64,000 bases of DNA, taken from positions 9,760,802-9,824,801 of the forward strand of contig NC_058512.1 of NCBI RefSeq assembly GCF_020382885.2, given 5' to 3'. Shown one piece after another: positions 50,111-63,952 of the stretch. The position numbers and the translations under genes were made by a program. A model generated the notes under the pieces. It was given only the letters and a program-made list of their open reading frames with translations, searched no databases and was not told the DNA's origin. This DNA is from Scatophagus argus. Lineage: Eukaryota > Chordata > Actinopteri > Scatophagidae. How positions within the stretch are numbered: the first letter of the stretch is position 1; each line of letters opens with the position of its first letter.

Positions 50111-52620
50111 AGAGAGGAGACACAGGGAGGGAGATGCATGTGGAAATGACAGTAAACCAATAAGATGGCAGAGACTCCAACAAGATTTATGTCTATGTTG
50201 GACTTGACGATGACGTTTGATCTTGAGCTGATAAATTAGATTTAAGGATAGTGACAGCTTCTGTAATTATTGATCTGTTCACAGATGTGCAGGACTGTCA
50301 ATGATGCATTGCCAATTGCCTTTTGATTGAACACTCAGAAATCGTGCATTATTATGGATGGCGCTGACTGCAGGGTTTTGAAACAAGTAAACATATTTCT
50401 GGAAATTGACCTAAAACTATCTGCAAATGATTTAATAACTATGAGTTGTTGCCATTTGTATTTAGATGTTTCTAGTTAATTAATTTAAATTTTTCATGCA
50501 TTGTTCCTAAGCTCAAGGATGGTGAGTTCATCGTGCACAGAGTCATTTTGGGAATTAAAATTTTGCTTGCAGCCTTTGTAATAACTTGATGATTAAACCT
50601 TGTCCCCAGCAAAACTAAAATTGCGAGTGAAGGAGAACACGAAGAGCTTCTAGGTTTTAAAAATACATTTTCTTGGAAATATCTCCATTTGGTGTCCTAA
50701 ACTCCCATCTGAGTGCTCACAGTAATTCCATTGTCCACAAACTCGCCATTGATAAAAGGTTTACAAGTGCACTGTGATTCACTGTTATGTGTTGTTCAGT
50801 TCCAAATGGCAGAGTAAGGCTGAGACATGTAATTTCTCTTGCTGAAAATAATAACAAAATGACCTTTTCATTGCAGACGGAGAATGAATGATGGACATCA
50901 GGCAGCAGTTATGTCTCGGCTGTTATTCCTTCTACTTCCTATTAATTGGCAGGCACTTTACATAAGAACATGCACAACAGAGGTCAGTCGTTTCTCAAGA
51001 TGAAAATTTGTACCAAAATGTCAAAAGGAGCCACCATCGAAAAAAAAGCTTCCCTGGAGACAGTGCGACCCATTTTGGTAGCCTTCAGTGGTAAAAGACA
51101 ATTATAAATGAGGCTTTGTGAAAGCAGCAAACCTTGTCAACTGTGTGAGAAAAAAGATAACAGAGTGAAAACACACAAAATAAAAATCTGCATCAATATG
51201 GGATGGAAAATACTAGAGGGCAATATCTACACTGTGAAAACATCCATGTTTCGTATACATTAAATGTACATAATGACAACACTGCCATCCTTTGTAAATC
51301 CACGAGACACCGGAAAAAGACTCAATTTATTCCTCGAGGAGCCGGAAGAAATCTATCCATGGACAAAAAATGATCACAGGTTTAGAGGACAGCGTGGCTG
51401 GAAACAACATGTTTATCTGCCAGTGCAATGCTTTCATCCAGAAAAGCGTGCCTGAGGCTGAAGTAATGATAAAATACAAAAACCAGATGGAGTTAGCTGC
51501 CAAAGAGGGGGTACTGAAAGAAAAAAACCTGAAAATAAAAATATAGAGTGGTCAGTTGTCAAGGAGATGGACCACCTGCTCCTATGGCCCCACTAGGCTA
51601 CATTATGGTGAAGTGTCATTTAAAAAAAAAGTCACGCAATTGTGACTTAAAAATAACAAACAAACAGTAATCATCTTAATGTTGACTTGAAATGAGCATG
51701 ATGTATTGTAGGAGCACTTCTCTCTTTAGTTAAACTTGAGCTTTCATACCGGAGCACTGAGCAAGTGAAAGGATCAATTTTTAAAGAAATGGGACACTGC
51801 TGGCCAGAGGGAATATAAATGAAAAATATGGTGAATTTGAAGAATAACATATATAACATATGTATATTCTACCTAAGTGTGATGTGTCTGTGTGCTTTCT
51901 CCTCAACTACAGGTTTAGAGGAGCTGCTAAGCATAAAAGTCTATATAAAATCAATGGCCCAGAAAATTTTACTACATTAGGTGGCCCAAAACCAATTGAA
52001 AAAGGGTGTATAAAAAAGGAACATGTCATTCAGTAGTGAGAGCACGACTGAATGTTATCTGTAAGTGCCCAGGAACATTTATGCAGGATTTGCTTTTTTT
52101 TTTTTTTACATTGCCTGGTGGGTCTTACAGAATTTTGATTACCACCTGTCCACTGCATTCTCGACTTATGGAGGAAAAACAAGATATGCAGATTTCTCTG
52201 TGCAAAGAAAGTACTGACATATGCTAATTCTGCTAATGCTAATCATCTGCGGTATGTGAAAAATGACGCATGACTTGAGTGAAACACCACAAGTGGTATT
52301 CCTTCACAACCACAGTTTTGCAACTAAGCTTGTTGCAGATTTAAGTATGCTCTGATCATAATATTTATCCTGCTGTAATATAATTTCCACAGAAATTTCA
52401 GTTTTAACAATAGAAAATATACTACGCTTTGAGGAAAGGCAACCACAACTCACCTTTCCATGTACTCTGCGGTGATTGCTGCCACTTTGTGACAGCTAAT
52501 AGCAGGTTGGCAGTTCACAGTAACAGCAAGTATAAAGCATTGCTAATGAACACATATCTGAGCACCAGAGACACCAGAGACAGCTGTTTGAGCTCTGCAC
52601 CGAAGCAGATTTATTTTTTT

Positions 52621-52902
52621 TTATGATGATCCACTGAGGGAGCTTTGATCCCTCAGGAACATTTCGTCAACATCGAGTCTTGATGCTCTGTTCAGGTTGA
52701 GCAAATCCCGTCCAGTACAAACTGTGCTGTAGCCCCTTAGAATCACACCCTCGTCTGACTCAAGAGACTGGCAAGCTCTTCCCACGTTACATGTAGACAA
52801 ATCTGACTCTGCCATATAAGGTCAAATCTCTACATCACACACTGATGATGTGGCTGCTGACTTGTTGAAGAGTTGGATCCAAGAACACCGATATGGGAAA
52901 GG
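52621..52902 (-). other. Unrecognised coding-like segment with one in-frame TGA
   Basis: On the minus strand an acceptor-like tract ending GATTTCAG precedes 94 codons with a single TGA (52824-52822), ending in TAA (52623-52621) and AATAAA immediately afterwards (52615-52610). The frame downstream of the TGA is a 64-codon ORF of balanced composition (GYSTVCTGRDLLNL, RLDVDEMFLRD). I do not recognise it. One stop in 94 codons is not rare by chance, so this may be noise, a decayed exon or a 3' terminal exon. Confidence 0.15.
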
Positions 52903-55198
52903 CTGAAATCACAGGGCAGAAAAGGCTCTTTTAAAGGATTGGTTCCACTAAAGTCTCAGAAAAAGAAAAAAAGAAAAGGGAAAAAAATATTTTTTAATTT
53001 TCCTCTGGTGATGTCTTGTTGAAACAAGTGCCATCAGTATTAAAGGTGCACTCCACAGATTTTACATATGAAGCCATAATTTATTTTTCGGGATCAAAAA
53101 GTAAAAACCTCCTTTTATTGCCATGCTATAACACAGTCTTGTAGCAACTATGCAGTACTAGATTCACATCAACCCCTGGGATTTATGAAGGTTAATATTT
53201 TATTGTGTCAGTTCTTCTTATTGTGCTAAAATGGGTTTATTTCACAGGGTCTTCATTCATCATTCAATGCCAGGAATGGCTGGCAGGTACCAAGCATGCT
53301 GAATCAACCGAGAATATCCAATGCCATTTAATTAGTAAAATTCAACAGTGATATCATACATGGCTATAATTTTATTCCTGCTAACATGTAGTTACACTGA
53401 TCTGATCATCTTAAGGTAATTATTAATACTTGAGCTTTGCCTACAAGTCATGATGTCTGCAGTTGAACAAGTCGCACACCATCATTCTGTTAAGTAAAAC
53501 TCTCAGGTCAGCAGCAGCTCTTCATTGCTCCAGCACCTAACTTACGGGTGTTCGATGGACACTACAGGAAGGACTTAGTTAGCAGTTTCTTCTGAAAGAA
53601 AACTTTTTACATCCCAAAATACCACATTTCTTTGTCCTGTTGCTCTAATTCAGAAGAAAAGTTTACACAGGTCAGACATCATGAATTTACTGTAGATGCA
53701 CCTCACTGTGATTGTTGAAGGTCAATGCCTGTTTGCATCTGGCAGCAGTCAGTGCATTTATTAAAAAATAGAGTTTTCCGGCCTTGAATTTTTTTCCATT
53801 GGTTCTTCTGCTGTTTTCAGTTTTCTGTTTAGTGTTATCGTTTCATACTTTAACCCTGGACTTTGTCATTTCTGCTTCACATCTCTGCTTCACATTTCCA
53901 CATTTCGGTTCCGACCTCAGCAACACTGACGCTTTACCACAGTCGAAGCAACAGTTGCATCCCTTTGGTTTCATGCCGAAGAACTGCGGTCTTCTTTATT
54001 TTCATGATGTTAATGATCATACCACAGCTTACCACCTACGTTTATCTGCAGCCAGATTGTTGAGTGCACAGTAAGGATGGGGTTTTGTTGTCTGCTGCTA
54101 TGGTGATATTTTCCAATTCTGTGTTCTTTCAGTTATTCAATCATATTCACAAAGTTGAGAAAGTGGAAAAGGACAAACTGCCTCCCTGCATGACCTTGGG
54201 TTGTTGTTCTTGTTTGCTGTACCCAGTTTATCTCACTAATTTATTACGTCTGCCAGGGCTTTTCAGCATTCATCGCAGATTTTCTGCACGTCCCAAACCT
54301 CACAAAGTAACATATTTTTTTTAATCAAAAGTGAGTGCGTGGATGTATAAAGTAAAACGCTCTAATAATCTTGGCTGTAAACAAGTGTTTACTTTCAGTA
54401 GATTGTGTTTATTGTGCAAATCCTCTTTGTGTCTAATAAATAGACTCCATGAATTCAAATAAAATTAAGGGGTTTTTATAAGGAATTTGTACTGAACACA
54501 ATAAAGGTTTTTTTTAAAGTTTAAAAAACTGTGTGGAAACATTTTGTTTCAATCACATGCTGATACTTTTCTCTGATTATGATGTCAAATATTTAAAATC
54601 AACAAGACAGAGACTACAGTTGCTGCCTGTATGGACACAGATGGAAAAAATGCATCACCACAAATCAACTAGAATTACTGCCTCACAGTTGTGTCCTTCC
54701 ATCAACCAATCAAGTTGCAGGGTACATTCATGTCGAGTCATGAATGTATAATCTTTACAGAGCACTGATATAATGCTTCTCCACGTGGTGCAATGATAAT
54801 CACCTGAAGCTCATATCAGCCAAGCCAATGAGCTTGCGGTGGACTAAAGTGTCTCAAATATCTGACCAAATGTTAAATATGGTCATAATGTGTTCTGTCC
54901 ATGAGTTGAATAAGCCAAAGTAAACATCTTAATGTCACAGTGAAACTGACGTTTGATCTTTTGAATACAAAATGTCACCACTTCCCATTAGACTATTAGA
55001 GAGTCTATAATTCGTGATTGATGGTTTTTAAAAAAGTGTTTTGTGACCACTAAAATCTAATCAGTTCATTCTTAAGTCTAAGAGGACGTTTGTGCAAGCT
55101 GAAAGAAAATTCTCTAGAGGCATTTCTGAGATATCACATTCACAAGAATTAGACGTATACAAACATAGAGCATGGCTGTCAGTAGCTGTACTGTACAG

Positions 55199-55457
55199 TA
55201 GCTCAGTCTGTGGGGACTTGGCTGGATACCTGCAGAGTGGCCGGTTCAATCTGTAACACTCCGATCGTGTACACAGTGTGGAATGGTAGCTAAAACTACT
55301 TACTTCCTGAGCACATTGAACAAAACCCCAAACTCCTAACTGTTTGAGGGACTTTGTGACAGCCCCATCTTTCTCACGCCCCCCACAATTGCTCATCTAT
55401 GGTTCCTGTATGTGCATGTCTATATTTTGCGTGTATTTTCAGTATAAAAAAAAAAAA
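55199..55457 (+). mobile_element. tRNA-derived SINE
   Basis: A polymerase III A box (TAGCTCAGTCTGTGG, 55199-55213) and B box (GGTTCAATC, 55243-55251) are correctly spaced. A non-tRNA body with GGTAGCTAAAAC, TTCCTGAGCAC and CCCCAAACTCCTAACTG follows, ending in an A-rich tail at 55445-55457. The layout matches a family common in percomorph fish. It is a diverged copy. Confidence 0.7.
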
Positions 55458-56399
55458 TTGAATTTACCACCTGGAGGTCAATAGAGTAGTTGGGCCCTGA
55501 ATCGACTGCATAGCTGTCTTGAAAACCCGCTGACACTGTGAAATGAAAAAATGAGACTTTCACCAGATGGCCACAGAGGGTGGCAGCCCTTCAGTGAAAG
55601 ACGTAAATGGATGCAGCCGCTCGATTGTCTGATAATAGTGACTGGTGAAAATCACTCTGATGGGGGTTTAGCAATATTGTTCCTTCTTCCTGTTTGTGCC
55701 ACAGAGTGAGTGGAAACCTGCAGTGTTGAGTGTTTTGCTGTAAAGCCTGAATTGGTTTTATATCAATGTCTGTAAACAGAACGTTAGGTTTACTAAGAGA
55801 AGAAACAGGCTTATGTTGAACTTAGCCTGCAGAGCATGTTATTTACACTGCATCAGTTTTACTAAGAAACAATGCAGGTGAGTCATATTTTGGTGCTCAA
55901 TGAAAAACATGACATTGTGGGCTGTACTCCTCATAAACACAGAGGATGCTGACAGATTTTACTACGCTGTTGTGCTCCCAGCTGCTTGAAAACAAACTTT
56001 ATGAAGTTGTTTTGGTTCCACCTGGTGGTCACCTTGAGTACAACCCCTTACTAAACTTATGGCTTCAACATGGTGCTGTAAGTTTGTATGAGCTATGGAA
56101 CATCCTCCTTTACTTGATTAGAGCACACTTTACTGCCTCCCAAATCAAGCCAGCAGCCGTTAATGTAATTGAGTCAAATGATGAAGGGCTGACTTGACAA
56201 ATGGGAAATTACTACCAATTAAACAAATGGACTTCACTGAATAAACAATAATGAAAATGTTGCACTGTAACAAGACCTGAAGCAGGAAGCCAATAACATT
56301 CATCTTTTATGTCCTAAAAGATGTGAGAAGCATATATATCTCTAACTAATACCATTAATTAATCCTGAACACGGGATCAATAAGAAAAACACAGGCGTG

Positions 56400-56605
56400 T
56401 GTAAAAGGTCATTGGTCTTTGGTTTAATTGGTATTACAGTACAAACAGTAAAACAAGGCACTCTGGTCAATCAGTGAAATGTGAAGGCATTGTAAGTATA
56501 AGGTAAGATACGATAAGTCGACAACAGAAGAAAAACAAAAAAAAAAAAACTTATAACATGTTTTTCAGAATAAAGTCGGAGCTAGATGTCGTCCTGGCTT
56601 TTGCT
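56400..56605 (-). other. anxa4: anxa4 3' UTR
   Basis: Minus-strand sequence after the TAA at 56608-56606. A poly(A) signal variant ATTAAA lies at 56428-56423 (TTTAAT on plus). A run of T (A on plus, about 56538-56551) is included. Confidence 0.35.
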
Positions 56606-59600
56606 TTACTCGCCTCCACACAGCTCCAGCAGGATTTTGCGGTAGTCACCAGACGTGTCTCCCTGCACAGCGAAAGAAACGTTAGCAAGACTTCAAAGAA
56701 GCAGAGTAGGGAAAGACTCATATCAGTCTCATGAAGTCAAACTGATAACAAACCCTGTGATGTTCCTATCTAGATTCTAAGACCTTTGAAAAACCATACA
56801 ATACTTCTTATGATATGACTTAACTTATGAAATGAAGTGAAAGCAATGATAAACTCAAGCCTCTCCACAGTTCAATGATACATTAAGGCATTACATAGAG
56901 TTAGAATTGCTATTACTTTATTGCTATTGTTACAAAACATCACAACTGACGTATTGCAAAGTTTCTGCTGACTGCAGTAATTCCCCGCCCCTTGTTTTTA
57001 GTGCCTCACCTTTATGAAGGAGTAGAGAGTCTTGCCATACATCTTCTGGAACTGAGCTTTAATGTCCAACATGTCAATCTCCGCCCTGGCAACCATTATT
57101 CTGATGAGGACACTATCCGTGGTACCGAGCCCCTGACAGGAGATGGAGAGAGAGAGATACACTGTGCTTACACTGCGCCAGGCTTTGCCCCTGCTTGTTT
57201 CATCGTACGATAACATCAGTCTGCTCTACTCATTTCACTGTAGACATGAAACATTTACCTTCATTGATTTGTATAATCGCTCTGCAAAGAACGCTGGCTT
57301 GTTCCGCATGCATTTCACTGCAGAGCAAAAACAAACGGCAACATGAGGTGAAATGTTTTGACAAAATGATCATAATAAACTCAGTGGTGGAAGTGATTTA
57401 AAGTTCACTTCTAATTTGACAACATAAAACAGACAGTTTTCAAGAAAGGCGAACTGGATCTTGGTGATGCTTCACAAAATTTAGTATTTATTGCAGGTAA
57501 TAGATGTTCCTATTATTTCTGCACTTGGACAGCTGAAAGTTCCTCTTTTTTTTTTAGATTATAATGACATCTTTGGCATGATGCTTTATAAACTGGCAAT
57601 ACATATCAGTTTGAAACAACATGTTGTAGCAGACAGACCTATGGCCAGAAAGACGTCCTCCAGAGAGCCAGACATCTCCCTCTTAATGCTCTCCTCGATG
57701 TCTCTTCCAGAGATCTTCTGATACTCTTCGAACACTGAAGGAAGAACATTAATGGCACTAATTCAAGAACAAATGAATTTGAGTGTCACACGCAGGTTTT
57801 TCATTAAAAAAGTATTGTCACTACATGAATGAAGATGAAAGCGAGTGTTGGCTTCTGAAACTGCCTCAAAGGGTCAGTAAAAACTCCCAATTCTACTGCA
57901 GCTAATTTAGGTAAAAGGAAGTATATACATAGGGCACTAATGAACAGAAGGGTATTAAGTCTGATGTAACCTGATATTTGTGAATGTGGAGTAAAAATAC
58001 CTCGCAGCAGATGGTTTCGGTTCCTCACACAAAGCACTGTGAGGAATTTAACCTCGTCTGTGCCCCATCGAGCCTCCCCAGCCTCATAGATTTCCTGTGA
58101 TCACAAACATAAAGGAAAAAAATAACAACTGAGGGTCATGAAATGAAACACATACTTTCACAGTGTTTTTGAGAACCTGAACTCTTGCCTTGGCATCTTG
58201 AGCAGCCTGGGCCTCATCCACTTTGTCACTTTCATCCCGACCAGCCTGCAATGAAGAAGAAAAAGCAGATTCACAACAATGCAAACAGGAAAAAAAAGAA
58301 AAAAATATGCTTTCAAAATGTGAAGTGACCATTGATTCTGCTTCCCCAAAAAAATGGTTTTCACTACAAGTTCCTACTGACAGTTCAGACATCATCTTGT
58401 GTGTCAAAAAGAGTTTCAAAATACTTAACTTAAGACAAATACAGTTTTCCAGAGCAGTATAAGGCAGTGAATATCTTTTACTTGCACTGCATTTTTTCAA
58501 TCAACTACTGCTAATTGAAACTTTATATAACCTATAATCATGTGGCATTAAAATATTGACATTGGTCCAAACCAGGAGAGGTCATGGGCTTATGTTTGCT
58601 GACCGTGAGTAAAGAGACCAAGACCCTCTGAAACATTCCAGATGTGTCCCCACACACAGCATCTTCCAAGGATTTTTCATATTCTGCCAACAAGAAAAAC
58701 AAAAAATTAAAATAGAATACATGCAGAGTTTTGGCCGCTGTGGGGCAAAAGATTATTTTAAACTGACAGATACACCGTCACCACATACAGGCTACGTAAA
58801 GCTAAATGGACTGGCAGATAGAGTTTTAATGTCCTGTGAAGTTAACTGCTTACCTGCCTGAAGAGTATATTTCACAAAAGAATTATTTACTTGTCTTTAA
58901 GCTTGTTCTGGTTCTTTAAAACTCATGAGAAGAACATCTTTAGCTTGCTGAAGTTATACTACGTTCACCACTCCGTAAACAGAAATGTGCTTTAAAACCA
59001 AAAAAAAATAAAAATAAAAGTGCTTAAACTGAAAAAAAAGCAGATTTGTTGATTCTTTGTTATTTCTGCACTACGACCTCCTACTCTCAGATTAAACTGT
59101 CTGTGATTCAATGTTAAATTCACGGAGATGGAAGGAACAAAAAGGACTTTCGAGTCAAATTTCAATGAGATTTGGAACAACAAAACACCAAAAACTGAAC
59201 AGTTTCATTAATCCTCATTGTGATGTCATCTACATTCATCTCCTGTTCTGGCATAATGGCTACAAAGCACGAAAATGTAAGCGATACAACACAGCACTGC
59301 ACCAAAACTATTTGCATTTATCTGTTGGGGGACAAAACTATTTAAGAAAACATTTGCAAAAATACTTTCAGACTGCGGTCACTGCAAACATAAGTAGCCA
59401 ACACTAAACCGCTACATGGACAACAGCAGTGTCTTTTATGAATAATTCATGCCAGATGCCAGCCATTGTTTTCTAGCAATGGAGGTCATTGCATTTCCAA
59501 ACGCAGAACAGAAGCTGATAGACAATATTGGATATCATACACAACCTACTGGCGCCATCAGACACTGAGACACACAATGACCTGAGGTCAGATCTTCTAT

Positions 59601-62496
59601 TCATAGAAGGGACACACACTCACCTTTCTTGTAGAAAGCAGTGATGGCTGTTATTTCAGCATTTGACCTTGAAGCGAGAATATCGATGAGGCAAGCCTCC
59701 TCTGTTCCAGCCCCCTGTGATGAGTGGAAAGGTATTAAAAACAGGATATAAAAACAATGAATACACCAGATATACTATAGATATATAATTTAGGGCATCA
59801 GACAGGTGTATGTGGTATCGACTTAAAATAAACCGCAGTGCCCAAGTTCATTGTAATGAAGGAACAGGTTACACAGTGCGACGGGGCGAATAAATCAGGC
59901 ATGGATGGTTTTGTTGACTCTGTACAGTGAGAAAAGTACAGACCATCACTAGACTCAAAGACAGAACAAGCCAGTAACAAACTGTGACCTTCATTGCATT
60001 CCTCAGCTCGTAGGCATCATACACAGGTGGCAGCATCAGCAAGCCTAACACGACACTCCTGAAGTTCCCACTCAGCTCTGACGACAGATCATCGGCCAGG
60101 TCCTGCAGGAGAACAGGAGCAGATGGATAAACAGGAAGAACAGCACACCAGTCATTCCCAGGACTTCAATCATTTCATCAATAAGGGGAAATCTGTTGTG
60201 AAAACTGCTTATCTTTGGAGTTAAAATAGGTAAATACTGGCTTTATGTTCAGGTTTTGTGCTGCAGGCCTGGACACGAGACATGACTTCACAAGTCACTC
60301 TTCCTCACTGTTGTCTCCACTAGAGGGCGTGGTTTCTGGACACCGTGTTGGGAGGCTGCTCCACACAACTTGCCTGTGTGACCGCACGTGGGCGACGCCA
60401 TGTGCAAAATGACTCACTCTTTCTGCCTGGGAGGATTCCACTCACAAGCTCTGCAGCTCCCTCAAAGGAACTTTCAGACAAGTTTATCGACGTGTTACAG
60501 GGCAGAGCGAAGTGGGCCAGATATTATCTCACCGTGTCAATACAATTTGCATCCCGTACTTAGTTAATAGTTAATAGTTAATATATTGATCCGAACAATC
60601 ATGAAACAAAGATACAGTCAGTGGGAAGGGTACCTCTGGGCTTGCATTTTTTATTTTTTTATAGAGGGGAACATGACCCTTTCCTACAGACTACAAGGCC
60701 CTCTCTGTCCTGATGTTTGTTCACAAGTGGTATTCATTTCCGCTTTACAGTTAATGGTTAACTCTGCACAATCTGCACTACGTTAGCACAGCAAAACCAC
60801 TCAAAACATGAGCGAGTACACCAAAGAAAGAGGATAAAAGATTGCACATCTACTTCGGCTGGCAATAGTCGCCACCAGGGCTTCCGTGGTTTCATGTGTT
60901 CATTTACGAAGAAAAACCTCAATTTCGTTCACTTTGTTTGCTGCCTGTGAATACAGCTCAGTCAAAACTCTCACCTTTCCCACAGCTTGTTTGAAGGCCT
61001 CTTTGACGCGCTGTCTCTGGGCAATAGTGCGGTGCGCTATAATATCGATTATAGTTGCCTCATTGGTGCCTGCAAGAAATAACACAATATAGTGTTAGAA
61101 CCGTAGCTAATATTAATCTTAAATATCTAAAATTGCAAGAATCATATTGCACAAGTTCAACATGGGTTCAGCCCTGAAGTGTCGGACACTGAACCAGGGA
61201 CCAGCACTGCAGCAGTGATGATCCTGACACATAGCTGTTCCTTCGGCCTCGACACAGAAACCATCTGTTTGCAAAACGACTCAAACTAAAGTCAGGGGAG
61301 GATGATTATGCTATTAAACCTTAACAGAATCAACATTCCCTGCAACGAATGTGCTCAGAGTGAACGAAATGTGACTGCTAGAGATACTCCTAAATGTTTG
61401 CTAGGGTGTAGCTCTTTGTGTGGTACATAACTGCCAACATGCTTTCAGGACAGTGGTTCCCATAATGAGATTAGTTTATCACTACTTCCGGCATGATCAG
61501 CAAAGTCAAGATTAATTTCTCCCTCCATATCAGGATTGTAGGAGAAGCTTTACAACACAATTACTCAAAAGAGGTCAGGCAAAGTGCAAGGACACATTCG
61601 GCGGAGTGAACGGACAATGACAACAGACGACTTAAAGTTGCCGTGACAACACAGGCACTAAGCAACACTGACTTTCAAACTTTCCTGGAGAGGAGTAGGG
61701 AGGCAGAGGAAAATAATAATCACTTTTCTTTTTCCTCCATGGAGGCCTAGGATTAAAGGCAAGGTTCCACCTTTCTTTGGCTAATGATGGTTTGTGCAGG
61801 ACAGTGGCTGGATCACTCACCAGCTCCTTTCATGGCTTCTCTAAGCTTCTTGACATCTGCCTCCGGATCAAACCCAGCCGCCTCAGTCACCGTGCCACGG
61901 TTTCCAATCTGGTCAGAAATAATACAATTACAACCATGTAAATATTAAACAGGAAAACAGAAAGCGCACGCAAAGTTTGAAGTCTACTGCAAAATGTCCC
62001 TGGCTTTTTGTTCATTTCACTTGGATGTTTGACCTTCACTTCACTATGATGTACATGCAGAATTTGATGCCATGTTTACACATTTTTCATTTTACACACA
62101 AGTTTACCTGTGCTCATATTGAAAATCGAGTTCAAGGCGTTCATGCATAAGCAGGATTTTGCGACATCACAATTAATTCATCCATTAAAAATAGCCTGAT
62201 GAAGAAATTGGTGATAGATCTGGACTATGGCTATGAAACTGGACATTACTGAAATGAAAATCACAGTGAGCAAAAGGATGTTTTAAACAGTAAAGATACT
62301 ATAATATATTTGTGAATCCTGGCAGTAACATATCATGATCACAGTCAAATTCTGATAAAAGCCTTATTGACAGTGAAGCACAACAAAACAGCCCAAGCTC
62401 TACTGCAGATGCAAATAAATGGAAATGTTGCAGTGTTGAATCCTTTCAGTGTCCACAAGTGAACCAGCAGCTACAGGGTGGACTTACCGCTGCCAT
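56606..62496 (-). CDS. anxa4: Annexin A4, spliced gene
   Basis: Ca2+-dependent phospholipid-binding protein of epithelial membranes. Coding exons in transcript order: 62496-62488, 61908-61821, 61069-60975, 60102-59989, 59714-59624, 58683-58604, 58245-58189, 58094-58001, 57734-57639, 57317-57259, 57132-57010 and 56662-56606; about 320 aa, as in human. Four annexin repeats are present, with type II Ca2+ sites starting MKGAGTNE (repeat 1), MKGAGTEE (repeat 2), GEARWGTDE (repeat 3) and MKGLGTTD (repeat 4), each with its downstream acidic cap. The stretch [13 protein letters not shown] and the end [21 protein letters not shown] are nearly identical to human ANXA4. The short N-terminus is [16 protein letters not shown]. 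The first coding exon holds only three codons. The intron after 58189 starts GC instead of GT. Confidence 0.95.
62016..62245 (+). repeat. Copy 2 of the same dispersed repeat
   Basis: Lies in anxa4 intron between 61908 and 62488. It carries the same block order as 6257-6480: CACTTGGATGTTTGACCTTC, GATGTACATGCAGA, CCTGTGCTCAT and GAAACTGGACAT. Confidence 0.55.
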
Positions 62497-63872
62497 TGTA
62501 GGAAGAGTGCGGATTTCCAAACTGGAACAAAAGAAAGCTGCAAGATAACAAATAAATAATAACAGTTTGTCAAGTGCAGTCAAGTGCAGCATCACGTTTA
62601 GGGGCACTAAAAGGTCTTAGTTTTGAGTGTGCCCCTGATTAACTTCTGATCAATATTGTATGCAGCTCATCATCACAGAGAGGGTTTCCATCACACACAT
62701 TTGGTCACGGGCTCTTGTGTCCCACGTCTGTGCTGGCGTCTCAGGAGCTCATCTCATTAAGTTAGTGTTTGTTTGGACACACCTGTAATTACTCCACTGA
62801 GAACAAAGGTGGGGAGCTTTTCCTACCAGTGGGGATCAATTTACCCACTGATATAGTTGTCATATATCTGTCTCAATCCATTTAGTTAAAAACTTTTGAA
62901 ATGAATGATATAGTTTAAAGCCACAGTACCGCAGAAAGTCTTTCCAAAGTGCAGATGTTAAGAAATTGACAATTTTGCCCTCCGTTTACACTCAAGTTCA
63001 ATGAAAGTGTGCATAACTGATCAGACAAGAACCAGGTGTTTGACGGTGGAGACATTTACTAATCAAACATAGTGACCTGACTTCTGTGTGTGGTTCAACA
63101 GCCACACCTGAGTGGCTTGTGATGTAAATACAGGGCAGGTTGGTCCCACACACACTTCGCACACCACGTGTGAGGACCACAGACCACAAGTAAAGACAAA
63201 GTGGATCCTATTGCTAAAGCGCCAATTGGTGTAAACACTATGAAATTCTCCTCTGAACAAATAACAGCTTGTTATTCCTCAGGTATTAACTGTAGAAGCA
63301 TCAGTACAGCGTATCTAAATGTGTGTGTATTGCAAATTTCAGGGCTTATTAAAGGTCATTAAACTGTCACAGGAATATCTACTGTCCCCGATGCAATTAC
63401 TTCTTGTTACTGGACTTTCATTCTCAAATTCATTATTTAGCATATTTTTTTTGTCTTTGAAAGCAAGTGATTGGTTAATAAACTTACAACGTCAGCAAGT
63501 GCAAGAGAAATTGAGCAATAGTGGGGAAGGAAAATCCTCTGCACATTAAAAGCATTAAAAGCAAGAATGGAAAAAAAACTTTACACTTGAATTTTTCTTC
63601 CAAAGCTATCACTGCAATAGACATTTATTCCATACAGTCGTACAAATTAACAATTTAATGTTTAGGACAGCTTTCAGGTAACAAAACGTAAGGGAAACTC
63701 GTAGAAGTGATTGGCGAAGCAGCGCTGGGTTAACAGTTCAACTTGGCGTGAAGTGAGTGGGCACACCCTGCAGACACAGGAGCAGCCGCCTCAGTCTGAG
63801 CTCTACTCCAAAACAAAAAATACCGCAAAACAGCTCGACAACACGGCTAATCGGTCTCTGAACTTCACTTAC

Positions 63873-63952
63873 CTGTCCTGAAGACAATTTACTCTGCTTG
63901 AAGCCCGGTGACAGGATGGCGCAGCGCGTACCAGGAAGCTAAGCCTTATAAC
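63873..63952 (-). promoter_or_regulatory. anxa4: anxa4 noncoding first exon and TATA-like promoter
   Basis: On the minus strand CTTCAGGACAG is followed by donor gtaagtgaag at 63872. A TATAAG box lies at about 63951-63946, which would place the start of transcription near 63918. The exon would join the acceptor before 62521 and contain no ATG in frame with the protein. Inferred from sequence signals only. Confidence 0.45.

Larger units (their letters stand above)
50184..56400. other. Intergenic region between prlhr2 and anxa4
   Basis: About 6.2 kb without a recognised gene. A SINE lies at 55199-55457. A weak candidate exon on the minus strand lies at 52621-52902. The remainder is AT-rich with a few A/T homopolymers (52088-52106, 52612-52620). 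Confidence 0.5.

Noticed and set aside
51264-51455. 63-codon plus-strand ORF with Trp-rich, protein-like composition
   Set aside because: No recognisable family, no convincing flanking splice sites, and the length is compatible with chance.
53784-54324. Overlapping plus-strand ORFs
   Set aside because: Frames contain frequent stops when extended, and no homology is evident.
55199-55270. tRNA gene
   Set aside because: A and B boxes are present but the sequence does not fold into a tRNA cloverleaf and is followed by a SINE body and A-rich tail.
55061-55396. 111-codon minus-strand ORF
   Set aside because: It overlaps a tRNA-derived SINE, which explains the sequence.
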